From assembly GCA_944331935.1 (NCBI GenBank), contig CALVIV010000005.1:1-44699 (forward strand): a stretch of DNA of 44,699 nt, in the 5' to 3' direction. The stretch is from an uncultured Bacilli bacterium. Its GTDB lineage: Bacteria > Bacillota_I > Bacilli_A > RF39 > UBA660. Positions 1-8,902 of the stretch are shown here, piece by piece. The position numbers were made by a program, and so were the translations under genes. Below the pieces are notes generated by a model. The model made no database searches and was not told the origin of the DNA. It was given only the letters and a program-made list of their open reading frames with translations. The stretch's first letter is position 1; every line of letters starts with the position of its first letter.

Positions 1-4
1 GCCT

Positions 5-43
5 AAAAAAGTGAATCTGTGGATAACACATTTTCACTTTTTT
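5..43. terminator. Bidirectional hairpin terminator at window edge
   Basis: A-rich arm AAAAAAGTGAA (5-15) pairs with TTTCACTTTTTT (32-43) around a 16-base loop, so it ends in a U-run on both strands. It would close whatever gene lies upstream of the window. The loop contains a perfect DnaA-box sequence on the minus strand (18-26), noted separately. Confidence 0.6.
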
Positions 44-94
44 CTTGTCAACTATTTTTTTCACCGAAACTCAAAACCTGTATGTTAATTATTA

Positions 95-123
95 TTGATA
101 AATCAAAGTCACCAAGTTATAAT
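95..123 (+). promoter_or_regulatory. Sigma-A promoter for the 152 gene
   Basis: TTGATA (95-100), 17-base spacer, TATAAT (118-123). Transcription would begin near base 130, about 20 bases before the start codon of the next gene. Confidence 0.75.
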
Positions 124-151
124 AAGTAATATATGAAAAGAGGAAGTATTT

Positions 152-610
152 ATGTTAGAACTTATTAAGGAAAGAAAAGTATTAAAAGATAATGGTACAT
201 TCTTTAACCTATTAAGACTATCACTTGAAAGAGAATTAAATGAAAAAGAAAAGAGCAAATTCTTAGAATCTTCTTATAGAAATATAACTTATTTAGAAGA
301 AGAGTTTAAAAATGCTCAAGAAAATGTTATTGGTAACTTAATTATCTATAATTCTCTTATCTATAATGGTATTACATTAGTTAATGATTTAAGAAATGGC
401 CTTAATATAACTAAAGATAACTTTATCAAGGAAAATATAAAGCAGTTTAGTGCCCATTATCAAACAGTTAAAGAATATGAAGAAGCTTTTTTAGAATATA
501 GAGAAAGCAGTACTAATGAAAGTTATGATAAGACAATAGAAAAGTTTGAAGAAGCGATAGATTATAGTGAAGGATATACTTTAGAAAAGACTTTAACTAA
601 AACGAGTTAA
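152..610 (+). CDS. Unknown small helical protein
   Basis: 152 residues, not recognised. The protein is Glu/Lys/Asn-rich with no hydrophobic segment, so it is probably cytoplasmic. The middle (about residues 35-80) and the C-terminal third, with repeated FEEA/YEEA-like patches, look alpha-helical or coiled-coil. The start is set by AGAGGAAG five bases before ATG and by a consensus promoter at 95-123. It is a single-gene unit converging on the minus-strand gene that ends six bases further on. No function can be assigned. Confidence 0.6.
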   Translation: MLELIKERKVLKDNGTFFNLLRLSLERELNEKEKSKFLESSYRNITYLEEEFKNAQENVIGNLIIYNSLIYNGITLVNDLRNGLNITKDNFIKENIKQFSAHYQTVKEYEEAFLEYRESSTNESYDKTIEKFEEAIDYSEGYTLEKTLTKTS

Positions 611-616
611 GGTCTT

Positions 617-1426
617 TTAAAATTCGCTCCCCCTATTAAGATTTGCAAGTTCTATTAGATAACTATTTTCTATACTATCTTTTGTTTCAAAGATATAAGT
701 GTAACTAGTTAACTTATCTTTATATGGTTTTATTAAAGCATTAATATCACTAGATTCATAATCATTATCTTCTTCATATAAATCTACTACTAAGTTTTTA
801 TTATTTACTAAATCAGTATAACTACCAAAATAAGATGAAGTATTAGGATAAGCGAAAGCTTTTTTTAAGGTTATAAAATAGATTAATTTATCTCCATCAA
901 CAATTCTTTTTCCTTCTACATAATAGTTTTCTATAGATAAAGAAGTATAAGCACTATGGGCATGATAATCATTATCTGCTTTATACATATTAGTAGTACT
1001 ATCATAGATTAGATAATCTCCATCATCTAGAAAACAGGTAGAATTAACAGGAGTAAAGGTTGTTTTAGGGCCAAAATATTTCTTTAAGACTCTTTTTACT
1101 CTATCTAGACTAACTCCAGCATCAAAATCTAAATTAAGGTCTTTTTTTACACCAATAGGTAATCTATCTATAAAGTTAATCTTTTCTTTATCTGTTAAAG
1201 TACTCAAATCTTTAGTACCATCAAAAGTAATTATATAACTGTCATAAATATTAACTAATTCTAATAAAGAAGTGACTTCTTTATTAGAAAGACTACTACT
1301 ATCTTCATTAAATGTTTCCCTACTTTCATCTTTTAGATTAATATTAACTATAAATATGATGGATGCTACTATTATGAGGGTTATTAAGGCAATAAATAAC
1401 ATCCCTACTCTTCTTGCATTTTCCAT
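617..1426 (-). CDS. Unknown membrane-anchored extracytoplasmic protein
   Basis: 269 residues. A short positive N-terminus (MENARR) is followed by one hydrophobic segment, about residues 8-30, and then an acidic, Asn/Ser/Tyr-rich domain. The topology is therefore N-in with the bulk outside the membrane. The start has AAAGGAAG eight bases upstream. The domain is not recognised; the style (one anchor plus a small globular Tyr-rich domain) matches other unknown anchored proteins in this window. It lies downstream of the aspS terminator and converges on the plus-strand gene at 152. Confidence 0.6.
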   Translation of the reverse strand: MENARRVGMLFIALITLIIVASIIFIVNINLKDESRETFNEDSSSLSNKEVTSLLELVNIYDSYIITFDGTKDLSTLTDKEKINFIDRLPIGVKKDLNLDFDAGVSLDRVKRVLKKYFGPKTTFTPVNSTCFLDDGDYLIYDSTTNMYKADNDYHAHSAYTSLSIENYYVEGKRIVDGDKLIYFITLKKAFAYPNTSSYFGSYTDLVNNKNLVVDLYEEDNDYESSDINALIKPYKDKLTSYTYIFETKDSIENSYLIELANLNRGSEF

Positions 1427-1484
1427 AAGCTTAGCTTCCTTTCTTACTTAGAGTATAAAGGAAGAATAAAAAATATTCTATAAA

Positions 1485-1516
1485 AAAAGAAAAAAGACAT
1501 GTAAATTTACACGTCT
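1485..1516 (-). terminator. Terminator of the hisS-aspS operon
   Basis: On the minus strand an 11-base-pair arm AGACGTGTAAA pairs with TTTACATGTCT (one G-U) and is followed by TTTTTTC. The hairpin starts at the aspS stop codon. Confidence 0.75.
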
Positions 1517-2832
1517 TATGGATTTAATCTATTAGGGCCTCTAAATATCATCATTGACTCTTTAACACTAGGTAATCCTAATACTAACATAGTAAGTCTA
1601 TCTACTCCAAGTCCAAAGCCACCATGAGGAGGACATCCATATTTAAAGAACTCTAAATAGAACTCTACATCTTTATCAAGACCTTTTTCTTTGGCTTGTT
1701 TAACTAAAACATCATATCTATGCTCACGTTCTGCTCCTGTAGTTATTTCAACACCACGATAAATTAAATCATAACCTTCAGGAATACCATCTTTACGCAT
1801 ATGATAGAAAGCACGTTTTTCTTTAGGATAATCTGTAACAAAGATAAACTCTGAGTTAAACTCATCCATTGCATAACGATAACTTAGTCTCTCTGCTTCA
1901 GTAGTTAAATCATTTTTTTCACTTTCATCTACTTTATAGTCATATCTTTTTTCAAGTTCATCATATAAATCTGCTAATTTTACTCTTGGAAACTTCTCTT
2001 TAGGAACAACTATTTCTTTTCCATAAAGATTTTTAACTAATTCTCCATACTTTTCATTTAACTTCTCTAGAGTATAAGTTAATAGTTCTTCTTCAAAGTC
2101 CATAACATCACGGTAAGAGTCAATATAGGCAAACTCTACATCGAAACCGGTAAACTCTGTTGTGTGTCTTGAAGTATTAGAGTTTTCAGCACGGAAAACA
2201 GGGGCAACTTCAAAGACTCTATCATAACCACTAGCGATAGCCATTTGTTTATAAAATTGAGGTGATTGGGCAAGATATGCTTTTCTATCAAAGTATTTTA
2301 CTTCAAAGACATCTGCCCCACTCTCACTGGCCGCTCCTATTAGTTTAGGGGTATGGATTTCTGTAAAGTCATGAGAATACATAAACTCACGCATATATTT
2401 AACCATATCACTTTGAATCTTAAAGATATTAAAGTTATATTCGTTTCTTAAGTCTAACCAACGATAATCTAGTCTTTGGTCAAGTAGTTGAGCATCTTTA
2501 TCATGAATATTAATAGGAAGTTCTGCATCACTTTTACTTGTAACTTCTATTTTCGTAGGAATAAACTCCATTCCTCTTAATCTAACATTTTCATTTTTCT
2601 TTAGAGTACCTGTTACTTTAATAGTAGATTCTACAGTTAAGTTATTAACTAACTCTATCATCTCAGCATTATTTTCATCACTCTTTTCAATAGTTACTTG
2701 TACTTTATCAGTAGAGTCTCTAAGTACTAAGAACTGGACCCATTTAATATTCCTAATATTTTCAACAAAACCACTAAGTTCTATTTCTTTATCAAAATAA
2801 TTTTCTAAGTCTTTAAAAAATATCTTATTCAT
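1516..2832 (-). CDS. aspS: Aspartyl-tRNA synthetase, archaeal type (likely non-discriminating)
   Basis: Charges tRNA with aspartate. The N-terminal OB-fold anticodon-binding domain (about residues 1-100) is followed by the class II catalytic core. Motif 2 is seen around VFRAENSNTSRH and motif 3 as GFGLGVDRLTMLVLG near the C-terminus. At about 438 residues it lacks the GAD insertion of the usual bacterial AspRS (about 590 residues), which places it in the shorter archaeal/eukaryal-type group (AspS2). Members in Bacillota are often non-discriminating and feed Asp-tRNA(Asn) to GatCAB; that is family knowledge, not shown here. I chose the ATG at 2832, which overlaps the hisS stop by 8 bases and has AAGGA ten bases upstream, over an in-frame ATG at 2853. 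Translational coupling to hisS is likely. Confidence 0.9.
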   Translation of the reverse strand: MNKIFFKDLENYFDKEIELSGFVENIRNIKWVQFLVLRDSTDKVQVTIEKSDENNAEMIELVNNLTVESTIKVTGTLKKNENVRLRGMEFIPTKIEVTSKSDAELPINIHDKDAQLLDQRLDYRWLDLRNEYNFNIFKIQSDMVKYMREFMYSHDFTEIHTPKLIGAASESGADVFEVKYFDRKAYLAQSPQFYKQMAIASGYDRVFEVAPVFRAENSNTSRHTTEFTGFDVEFAYIDSYRDVMDFEEELLTYTLEKLNEKYGELVKNLYGKEIVVPKEKFPRVKLADLYDELEKRYDYKVDESEKNDLTTEAERLSYRYAMDEFNSEFIFVTDYPKEKRAFYHMRKDGIPEGYDLIYRGVEITTGAEREHRYDVLVKQAKEKGLDKDVEFYLEFFKYGCPPHGGFGLGVDRLTMLVLGLPSVKESMMIFRGPNRLNP

Positions 2833-4141
2833 CACAGTCACATCCTTCTTCATGATTATGAAAATCTGCTTCTATAGGCAAGTTATCATCACTTATATGT
2901 TCATCAAAGTAATAGATAATATATTCCATCATAATCTTTTCTTCTTCTTTAGTCTTATTATTCTTAATAGTAATTAAGCCTTCGTTTAAGTCATCACTGT
3001 TAAGTAGTATTAAATATTTACTATTAAAGTAATCTGCTCTTTTAAACTGACTCTTTAAGCTTCTTCCTGTATACTCTGTTTCTACTACAAAGCCTGACAT
3101 TCTAAGTTCATTTGCAAGGTAGATAGCATTTTTCTTTTCATCTTCATTAACATACATAATAAAAGCATCTATATCATCTCTAACGTTTTCTATATCTCTA
3201 TCCATTATCTCTTCAACTAATCTATCAAGTCCAACAGCATAACCTACACATGGTGTTTCTGGTCCACCTAGCATACTAACTAAGTTATCATATCTTCCTC
3301 CACCACCTAAAGCAAGGTTATTATTTTCCGCCATTAGTTCAAAAACAGTATGATTATAATAGTCAAGTCCTCTAACTATCTTAGGGTCTATTTCATATTT
3401 AACTTCTAATAAATCAAGATATTCACACACCTTATCAAAGTGTTCCTTACTTTCAACACTAAGATAATCTAATATATTAGGAGCATCTTTAAAGTAGTCT
3501 TTATTACTATCTACTTTACAGTCTATAATCCTTAAAGGGTTCTTATCAAACCTTTCCTTACAATCATCACATAAGTCGTCTAAATGAGGCTTAAAATAGC
3601 TTTTTAAGGCTTCTCTATATTTATCACGAGACTCTTTATCTCCTATGCTATTAATATGTACTATAGTATCTGTTAGTCCTAACATTTTATTGATATTGTA
3701 AGCAAGAGAGATAACTTCAGCATCCATCATAGGATCACTACTACCTAGAACCTCTACTCCATATTGACTAAGTTCTCTATATCTTCCCTTTTGTGGTCTT
3801 TCATAACGATACATTGTTCCATTATAATAAACTTTAACAGGTAAGTTATGAGTACCATACATTTTATTTTCTATATAACTTCTAACTACTCCTGCCGTTC
3901 CTTCTGGTCTTAAGGTAATAGACCTATCTCCTCTATCTTTAAAGTCATATGTTTCTTTAGTAACTATATCAGTAGAATCTCCTATTCCTCTATGAAATAA
4001 TTCAGTAGATTCAAATATAGGAGTTCTAATATAATTATAGTTATATTTTTCCATTACAGAATCAATTACTTCTTCTACATATTTCCAAGTTCTTGCCTTC
4101 TTATCAGTTAAATCAACTGTTCCTTTTGGTTTACTAATCAT
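2825..4141 (-). CDS. hisS: Histidyl-tRNA synthetase
   Basis: Class II synthetase of about 438 residues. Visible signatures are RPEGTAGVVR (motif 2 region), RGLDYYNHTVFEL (histidine A motif), GGGGRYDNL and GYAVGLDRLV (motif 3), followed by the C-terminal anticodon-binding domain and an unusual acidic Cys/His tail (HNHEEGCDCDE). The start at 4141 (MISKPKGTVDL) has GAAAGGGA just upstream; the longer in-frame start at 4207 adds 22 unrelated residues and is unlikely. First gene of a two-gene operon with aspS, a common Bacillota pairing. A roughly 190-base leader with a terminator-like hairpin precedes it (see 4227-4314). Confidence 0.95.
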   Translation of the reverse strand: MISKPKGTVDLTDKKARTWKYVEEVIDSVMEKYNYNYIRTPIFESTELFHRGIGDSTDIVTKETYDFKDRGDRSITLRPEGTAGVVRSYIENKMYGTHNLPVKVYYNGTMYRYERPQKGRYRELSQYGVEVLGSSDPMMDAEVISLAYNINKMLGLTDTIVHINSIGDKESRDKYREALKSYFKPHLDDLCDDCKERFDKNPLRIIDCKVDSNKDYFKDAPNILDYLSVESKEHFDKVCEYLDLLEVKYEIDPKIVRGLDYYNHTVFELMAENNNLALGGGGRYDNLVSMLGGPETPCVGYAVGLDRLVEEIMDRDIENVRDDIDAFIMYVNEDEKKNAIYLANELRMSGFVVETEYTGRSLKSQFKRADYFNSKYLILLNSDDLNEGLITIKNNKTKEEEKIMMEYIIYYFDEHISDDNLPIEADFHNHEEGCDCDE

Positions 4142-4226
4142 ATTAATCCCTTTCTTTCTAAGCTTTATTATACAGTAAAATTCTTCTTTAGAAAAGATAA
4201 ACCTCAAATTTTATTTAATTTATAAC

Positions 4227-4314
4227 AAAAGAAAAAGTCACCTAAGCTCTTCTTTTTTTGTTTATTTGGGCGACTATAAAACAAAATAAGATGGTAAAGA
4301 GAGTCAGATGACTT
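4227..4314 (-). terminator. Terminator/attenuator-like hairpin in hisS leader
   Basis: Minus-strand RNA: AAGUCAUC (4307-4314) pairs over 8 bases with GGUGACUU (4235-4242), which runs into UUUUUCUUUU. An inner arm CUCUCUUU (4296-4303) can pair with AAGAAGAG (4247-4254). The one non-Watson-Crick pair is G-U on the minus strand but A-C on the plus strand, so the structure belongs to minus-strand RNA. It lies between a promoter at 4337-4365 and hisS. It could instead simply end the 4429 gene. Confidence 0.5.
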
Positions 4315-4332
4315 AGGAAATTTCTTTCCTAA
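4313..4332 (-). promoter_or_regulatory. Perfect GAAA-capped 5' hairpin of hisS leader
   Basis: TTAGGAAA-GAAA-TTTCCTAA on the minus strand: an 8-base-pair stem with a GNRA tetraloop starting at about the predicted +1. Its 3' arm overlaps the left arm of the downstream terminator hairpin by two bases. Its CCTAAG also complements CTTAGG inside the terminator's 3' side, so alternative folds are possible. Confidence 0.5.
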
Positions 4333-4336
4333 TACA

Positions 4337-4365
4337 AATATATAATAAAACTTCAAAAGTTACAA
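4337..4365 (-). promoter_or_regulatory. Promoter of hisS leader
   Basis: Minus strand TTGTAA (4360-4365), 17-base spacer, TATATT (4337-4342). It predicts a start near 4330, exactly at the base of the 5' hairpin. Confidence 0.5.
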
Positions 4366-4428
4366 GTACGAGTTTTCGTAAATGCCTTCAAACCCTTTAA
4401 TATCAACGAAAATTTATTATTATTTTTT

Positions 4429-6324
4429 TTAAGACTCTAATATTACTTTCTCTGTTCTTCTAATTTCATCTAAAATTTTATTAATTTTTACTATTACTAA
4501 GTCTTCTTTATTATTTAATAGTTCTTCTACTCTTTCCGCCTTATCACTAGTACTATCTAAATAATCATAATCAAAATTAGTAATAGATGTAATTAATAAA
4601 TTATTATCTGCTAGTAAAGAATTTACTATATCTTTAATACTTATAGAATCTTTAGATAAAATAGACTCTATAAAACTATTATTATCTTTATTTAATAAGT
4701 ATCTCTTAAAGATATTTTCAAGCAACAGCTTTAAATAATTATCTCTATTAACACTACTTGCTAAGTCTCTAGCTTTATATTTAGAAGTAAATTTTAAAGT
4801 ATTACCCGTCTTTAAATAATCTATAACAGCATACTCTCCTTGACCTTTCTTATAAACTTTATCACAAATAGATATAGCAGTATTTAAATCAAGAACTGTA
4901 TTAATATCTTTAAAAATATTATTATCATCTTTAGTTATAGTTACATTTATTTTAGGACTAGCTTCTAATAGTTTTAACTCTTCTACTCGCATATTTAGAT
5001 AATCTTTAATCTTATCATAATTAGTTTTAATATTAGATGTTACTTCTAAATCATTATTAATGTTATCACTAGTATTAACAAGAGGAGTATTATCTTCTTT
5101 AATATAGTTACTAGTTAAAAGAGAGTCTATTGTACTAGAATCATATAAAGTCTTTAAAATACTTTTAGTATTAAACTCACTTTTTATATTAGGATTTAAT
5201 AAAACTTCCATGATAAGACGTTCTATTTCTTTTAATTTAGAATCAGACTCTAAATTATAGTTAGGAAAATACTTATCAACATCAATATCATTATAATTAA
5301 TATTAGGATACTTATCACATGGTTTATAATTTACTAATAATGCTATATCATCGATAAAAGATAATTGATTTATAATAGCATCTTCTAATTCCTGTAATCT
5401 TGTTTTATATTTTAATATTACTTCATCTATTTCTTTAGTCATTTTATTTTTATAACTTTTTTCAATATATCTCATATATTCATTAATATCATAATATATT
5501 CCAGCATTTTTAATAATAATTTTACAGGTTTCTATAATATTATCTTTAGTTAAAACTAAATTAGGAAGATTAGTAAAGCTTTGATTTAATATTTCTATCT
5601 CTTTTTCATCTTTTATAATAGCATAATATTTACTATTATCTTCAAGAATATATAAAGCATACACTAAATTTTCATTATCTATGAAAATAGAATCTATTAT
5701 TTGATCATTTATTTTAGCGAACAAGGAGAACATTCTTTCACTATATTTACCTTTTTTATCATCAATATTATTATTTATATTATTTGCTAATAAAGCATTT
5801 GTCTTATTTAAAAACTCATCTAACTTAGAAGTATTCTTACTATTTTTTATCTCTTCATATAAAGGTAACAAACTATCTAAAACTGCCTCAGAAAAATCTT
5901 GATTATTTATTCTTATAATATTATCATTAATTTTCTTAATTATACTATTACATTTTAAAATAGTATTATTATCTTTTATAAAATCTCTAACCTTATCTAC
6001 TAAATTATTATAATTTTCTCTTAAATCGTTATAAATATTATCTAATTCTTTAATTTTTTTTATATTATCGTCTTTTACTGTTAAACTATCTATCTTTTTA
6101 GTTATCTCCTTTTGCAAATTTATATTATTATTAAAATCATCTAAAGTAATAATATCCTGCACTCTAAAAATTAATTGATTATAATGGCCCAATAATTGTT
6201 TTATTAGTTGATTTTTAGCATTAACTTCTTCAGTATTTATAGAATTACTAGTAGTTTTAATAAAATTTTCAATATCAGGCCTAATATCATCTAATTCCCT
6301 TAATAAATCAAGAGTTCTATTCAT
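4429..6324 (-). CDS. Unknown Asn/Ile/Lys-rich coiled-coil protein
   Basis: About 631 residues, not recognised. It has no signal peptide or membrane segment and is extremely Asn-, Asp-, Ile- and Lys-rich with many heptad-like stretches (about residues 1-180 and 300-330). This suggests a long alpha-helical cytoplasmic protein. I prefer ATG at 6324 (MNRTLDLL), with AGGAAG eight bases upstream, over a GTG three codons earlier. It has its own extended -10 promoter (6350-6358) and no close downstream partner. The next 190 bases lead into the hisS leader. A structural or surface-tethering role is possible but not shown. Confidence 0.6.
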   Translation of the reverse strand: MNRTLDLLRELDDIRPDIENFIKTTSNSINTEEVNAKNQLIKQLLGHYNQLIFRVQDIITLDDFNNNINLQKEITKKIDSLTVKDDNIKKIKELDNIYNDLRENYNNLVDKVRDFIKDNNTILKCNSIIKKINDNIIRINNQDFSEAVLDSLLPLYEEIKNSKNTSKLDEFLNKTNALLANNINNNIDDKKGKYSERMFSLFAKINDQIIDSIFIDNENLVYALYILEDNSKYYAIIKDEKEIEILNQSFTNLPNLVLTKDNIIETCKIIIKNAGIYYDINEYMRYIEKSYKNKMTKEIDEVILKYKTRLQELEDAIINQLSFIDDIALLVNYKPCDKYPNINYNDIDVDKYFPNYNLESDSKLKEIERLIMEVLLNPNIKSEFNTKSILKTLYDSSTIDSLLTSNYIKEDNTPLVNTSDNINNDLEVTSNIKTNYDKIKDYLNMRVEELKLLEASPKINVTITKDDNNIFKDINTVLDLNTAISICDKVYKKGQGEYAVIDYLKTGNTLKFTSKYKARDLASSVNRDNYLKLLLENIFKRYLLNKDNNSFIESILSKDSISIKDIVNSLLADNNLLITSITNFDYDYLDSTSDKAERVEELLNNKEDLVIVKINKILDEIRRTEKVILES

Positions 6325-6349
6325 AATAACCACTTCCTATTCTACAAAA

Positions 6350-6358
6350 ATTATACCA
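6350..6358 (-). promoter_or_regulatory. Extended -10 promoter for the 4429-6324 gene
   Basis: Minus strand TGGTATAAT, an extended -10 element, about 25 bases before the start codon. There is no convincing -35; the upstream bases are the U-run of the neighbouring terminator. Confidence 0.5.
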
Positions 6359-6402
6359 GAAAAAAAACAAATAGTAAAACTATTTAGTCATACTATTTGT
6401 TT
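6359..6402 (-). terminator. Terminator of the 6380-7858 gene
   Basis: AAACAAATAGTA (6391-6402 on the plus strand, reversed) pairs over 12 bases with TACTATTTGTTT and continues into a run of T on the minus strand. The stop codon lies in the loop. Confidence 0.75.
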
Positions 6403-7858
6403 CAACATCAGCGCTAACACTTGGCTCAGTACTTAAAGTATTAGTATCTGCATCATAAACAAGATTAACATCTTCACCATTTTCCATAGCGGCAATTGCT
6501 TGGTCAACAGCTTGTTCATTAGAAATAGTAGTATCTTCTTGATATACAGGAACTACGTCTATAACTTGCTGGCTATTATCTATAGATGCAGCATCATTAG
6601 TAGTTGTATTATCTATATTCTGCATTTGTTGTAAATCTTCTTCTGTTGTTACATAGTCATCACTATTATCAGCCGTAAAATTAGGATCAGGTAACTCATC
6701 TGTTGGTGCATACTCAACTTCATAATCATCACTAGTACCATCAGTTTCATAAACTAAATCATAACTTACATCATCATCAATAGCATCTATATTACCAACA
6801 AGTTCATCTTTTAAATCAACATCTTCTTTATTTAAATCCTCAGAACTTTCATTTTCTTCTGGCTCATCTTTAACATCAGTTGGCTCATCATCAGTTACAG
6901 CCGGTACCTCTAACTCTTGACTATAGTCTTCTTCAACTTTATTAGGAGTATTCTCTTCTTCAACGACAGGTGTTTCTTCTTCAGTTACATCTTCATAAAT
7001 ATCTGTAGAATTATTATTAGTATTATCTGAGTTATTATTTGAATTATCTATACTAGTAGGCTCCTGATATTCAGGTACACTTTCATTAATACTTCCTGGT
7101 TTCTTAGTTGTATTACTAGATGAAGAATTATGAGTACTTGTTGAAGATGAACTATAATTAGTTGGTTCATTATAACTATTAGCAGGAGTACTTGTAGATG
7201 CTACTGTAGTTACAGTATCTGCTTCTTCTTTACTTTCTTCCTCTTTAGTTTCTTCACTTTTCTCTTTTTCATCATCTTTAGTTTTATCAGCATCATCAGC
7301 ATCAGCATCATCTGCTTTATTTTTATCTACACTATCATCCATAGCAGTTTCATTATTAACGACATTATCTGGTCCTTTAACAAGTTTTAAAGTTACACCA
7401 GAAGCGATTAAAGTAGCAAGAGCTGCTGCAGCAATAGTAATATTTCTAACTTTCTTATGTTTTGAAAAATATGAAACTATTCTCGAAAAGACATTATCTT
7501 TCTTTTCCTCGCTATTATATTTTCTTCCATAAGTATCTAAAAATTCATTACCATCAAGCTTCTCTTTACTATTAGCTTTTTGAATTCTATTATAGACATC
7601 AGAAAGAGTTTTACAATTAATATTAGCTTTATCTAAATTATCAGTAAAGATTCTATTTTTATTAGACTTATTATAGTCATTATCCTTACAATATCTAGAT
7701 AAATACTTTGCAGCCTCTTCCTTAGTATCAGTAAAGTAATAACTTAATTTCCCAGTTTCTTTATCTTTACCAACAGCACAATACTTCTTAATGCTATTAC
7801 CATCTTTATCTAAATCATCAAATCCATAAAAACCTATTATTTTCTCATTATAATTCAT
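6380..7858 (-). CDS. Unknown one-pass membrane protein with long acidic tail
   Basis: 492 residues. Residues 1-135 form a small charged cytoplasmic domain rich in Tyr, Lys and Asp (MNYNEKIIGFYGFDDLD at the start). A basic patch (KHKKVR) precedes a single hydrophobic segment at about 137-160. The remaining 330 residues are low-complexity, very acidic, Ser/Thr/Asn/Glu-rich, and probably extracytoplasmic and disordered. RBS GGGGG lies seven bases before the ATG. It follows the 7871-8872 gene by 12 bases and shares its promoter at 8903-8931. The pairing suggests a cell-envelope function, but no family is recognised. Confidence 0.6.
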   Translation of the reverse strand: MNYNEKIIGFYGFDDLDKDGNSIKKYCAVGKDKETGKLSYYFTDTKEEAAKYLSRYCKDNDYNKSNKNRIFTDNLDKANINCKTLSDVYNRIQKANSKEKLDGNEFLDTYGRKYNSEEKKDNVFSRIVSYFSKHKKVRNITIAAAALATLIASGVTLKLVKGPDNVVNNETAMDDSVDKNKADDADADDADKTKDDEKEKSEETKEEESKEEADTVTTVASTSTPANSYNEPTNYSSSSTSTHNSSSSNTTKKPGSINESVPEYQEPTSIDNSNNNSDNTNNNSTDIYEDVTEEETPVVEEENTPNKVEEDYSQELEVPAVTDDEPTDVKDEPEENESSEDLNKEDVDLKDELVGNIDAIDDDVSYDLVYETDGTSDDYEVEYAPTDELPDPNFTADNSDDYVTTEEDLQQMQNIDNTTTNDAASIDNSQQVIDVVPVYQEDTTISNEQAVDQAIAAMENGEDVNLVYDADTNTLSTEPSVSADVETNSMTK

Positions 7859-7870
7859 AATTATTCCCCC

Positions 7871-8872
7871 TTATCTTACATTACCTGTATAAGTATATCC
7901 TTGATTTAATAAGTTTATATCATTATAAGTACTCCACTTAATATCTGTAGAGCCACTACTAATTAATGTTCTAGTTCTATAACTATAATAATTAACTGTA
8001 GCATATGCTGCTTTACCATCTATTGTTCCAATATATTCTCTTCTTGAAAACAATTGTACTTCTCTTAAACAATTAGCATCATCGCTAGCACATTTTATAG
8101 CACTGTATCTTTCATTATTATATTGCCAACTACTCCAAGCACTCCAAGATGATAATACAGGAGATGATACTTTTCTATATTCATATGTCGTTGTTACTTG
8201 AGGAGTATCATTAGTTGTATTATTAGAATTATTAGAATTACTATAATTAGTACCAGTACTACTAGTTGTATTATTTGTAGTACTATTACTTGTAGAGCCA
8301 TTAGAAGAGCGAGTTGTAGTTGTAGTTTCTTCTGTAATTTCTACTTCTTTAACTTCTTCCTGCTGCTTCTCTTCCTTTTTCTCTTTAGCATTTTCCTTAC
8401 TACTATCTCGTTTACAAATATCATGTTCACAATAATCATATTCCCCAACTTTAGTTAAAGAATAGTCTTTCTTATTATTACATTCTAGATTAACTCTTAA
8501 TGTATAATCATCATCATTCTTAGTTAATCTAATAAAGCTATTGTTAACATCACAAGCTTTACCATCAGCATCAGTAAAAGCATCTAGAAGATTAGAATTA
8601 AACATCTCTCTTAATGTTAATTCATTAACATCTCCTACTTCTTTAGGTAATCTATCAGTAGTAAAATAACTATAAGCAGCATTTTCCATCGCTTCTAAAT
8701 TTTCACTAAAAACTTTATCATAGTTAGAACTTGATTTACTTGTCTTATTATCAGGCTCAGTTACTTTAGTAATTATAAAAACAATTAAAATTAAAAATAT
8801 TATAACTACAATAGCTTTTAATAAAATATCACGAAGTGGAAATCTACCACGAGCATTCTCCTCTGTATACAT
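7871..8872 (-). CDS. Membrane-anchored protein with thrombospondin-like Trp motif
   Basis: About 333 residues. A cytoplasmic basic N-terminus is followed by a hydrophobic segment at about 19-40. A folded domain (about 50-145) contains four or five Cys, including CEHDIC. A Glu/Lys then Thr/Ser/Asn linker (about 150-235) leads to a C-terminal domain beginning SSWSAWSSW and ending near YYSYRTRT. That Trp pattern resembles thrombospondin type 1-like repeats and the W-x-x-W/YRYRTR modules of Bacillota surface proteins. The start at 8872 has AGGGGG upstream; the ATG/TTG further upstream lacks this. It has a perfect consensus promoter and leads the 6380 gene. Confidence 0.6.
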   Translation of the reverse strand: MYTEENARGRFPLRDILLKAIVVIIFLILIVFIITKVTEPDNKTSKSSSNYDKVFSENLEAMENAAYSYFTTDRLPKEVGDVNELTLREMFNSNLLDAFTDADGKACDVNNSFIRLTKNDDDYTLRVNLECNNKKDYSLTKVGEYDYCEHDICKRDSSKENAKEKKEEKQQEEVKEVEITEETTTTTRSSNGSTSNSTTNNTTSSTGTNYSNSNNSNNTTNDTPQVTTTYEYRKVSSPVLSSWSAWSSWQYNNERYSAIKCASDDANCLREVQLFSRREYIGTIDGKAAYATVNYYSYRTRTLISSGSTDIKWSTYNDINLLNQGYTYTGNVR

Positions 8873-8902
8873 ATAAAATCCCCCTTCCCTTAAGATGGCC
8901 AT

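Noticed and set aside
4207-4430. T-box riboswitch for hisS
   Set aside because: No AGGGUGG-type antiterminator motif, and the leader is too short ahead of the terminator.
8198-8458. Plus-strand frame of 86 codons within the 7871-8872 gene, and similar long opposite-strand frames across the window
   Set aside because: They lie fully within well-supported genes, lack ribosome binding sites and have Ser/Ile/Phe-biased compositions typical of antisense reading.
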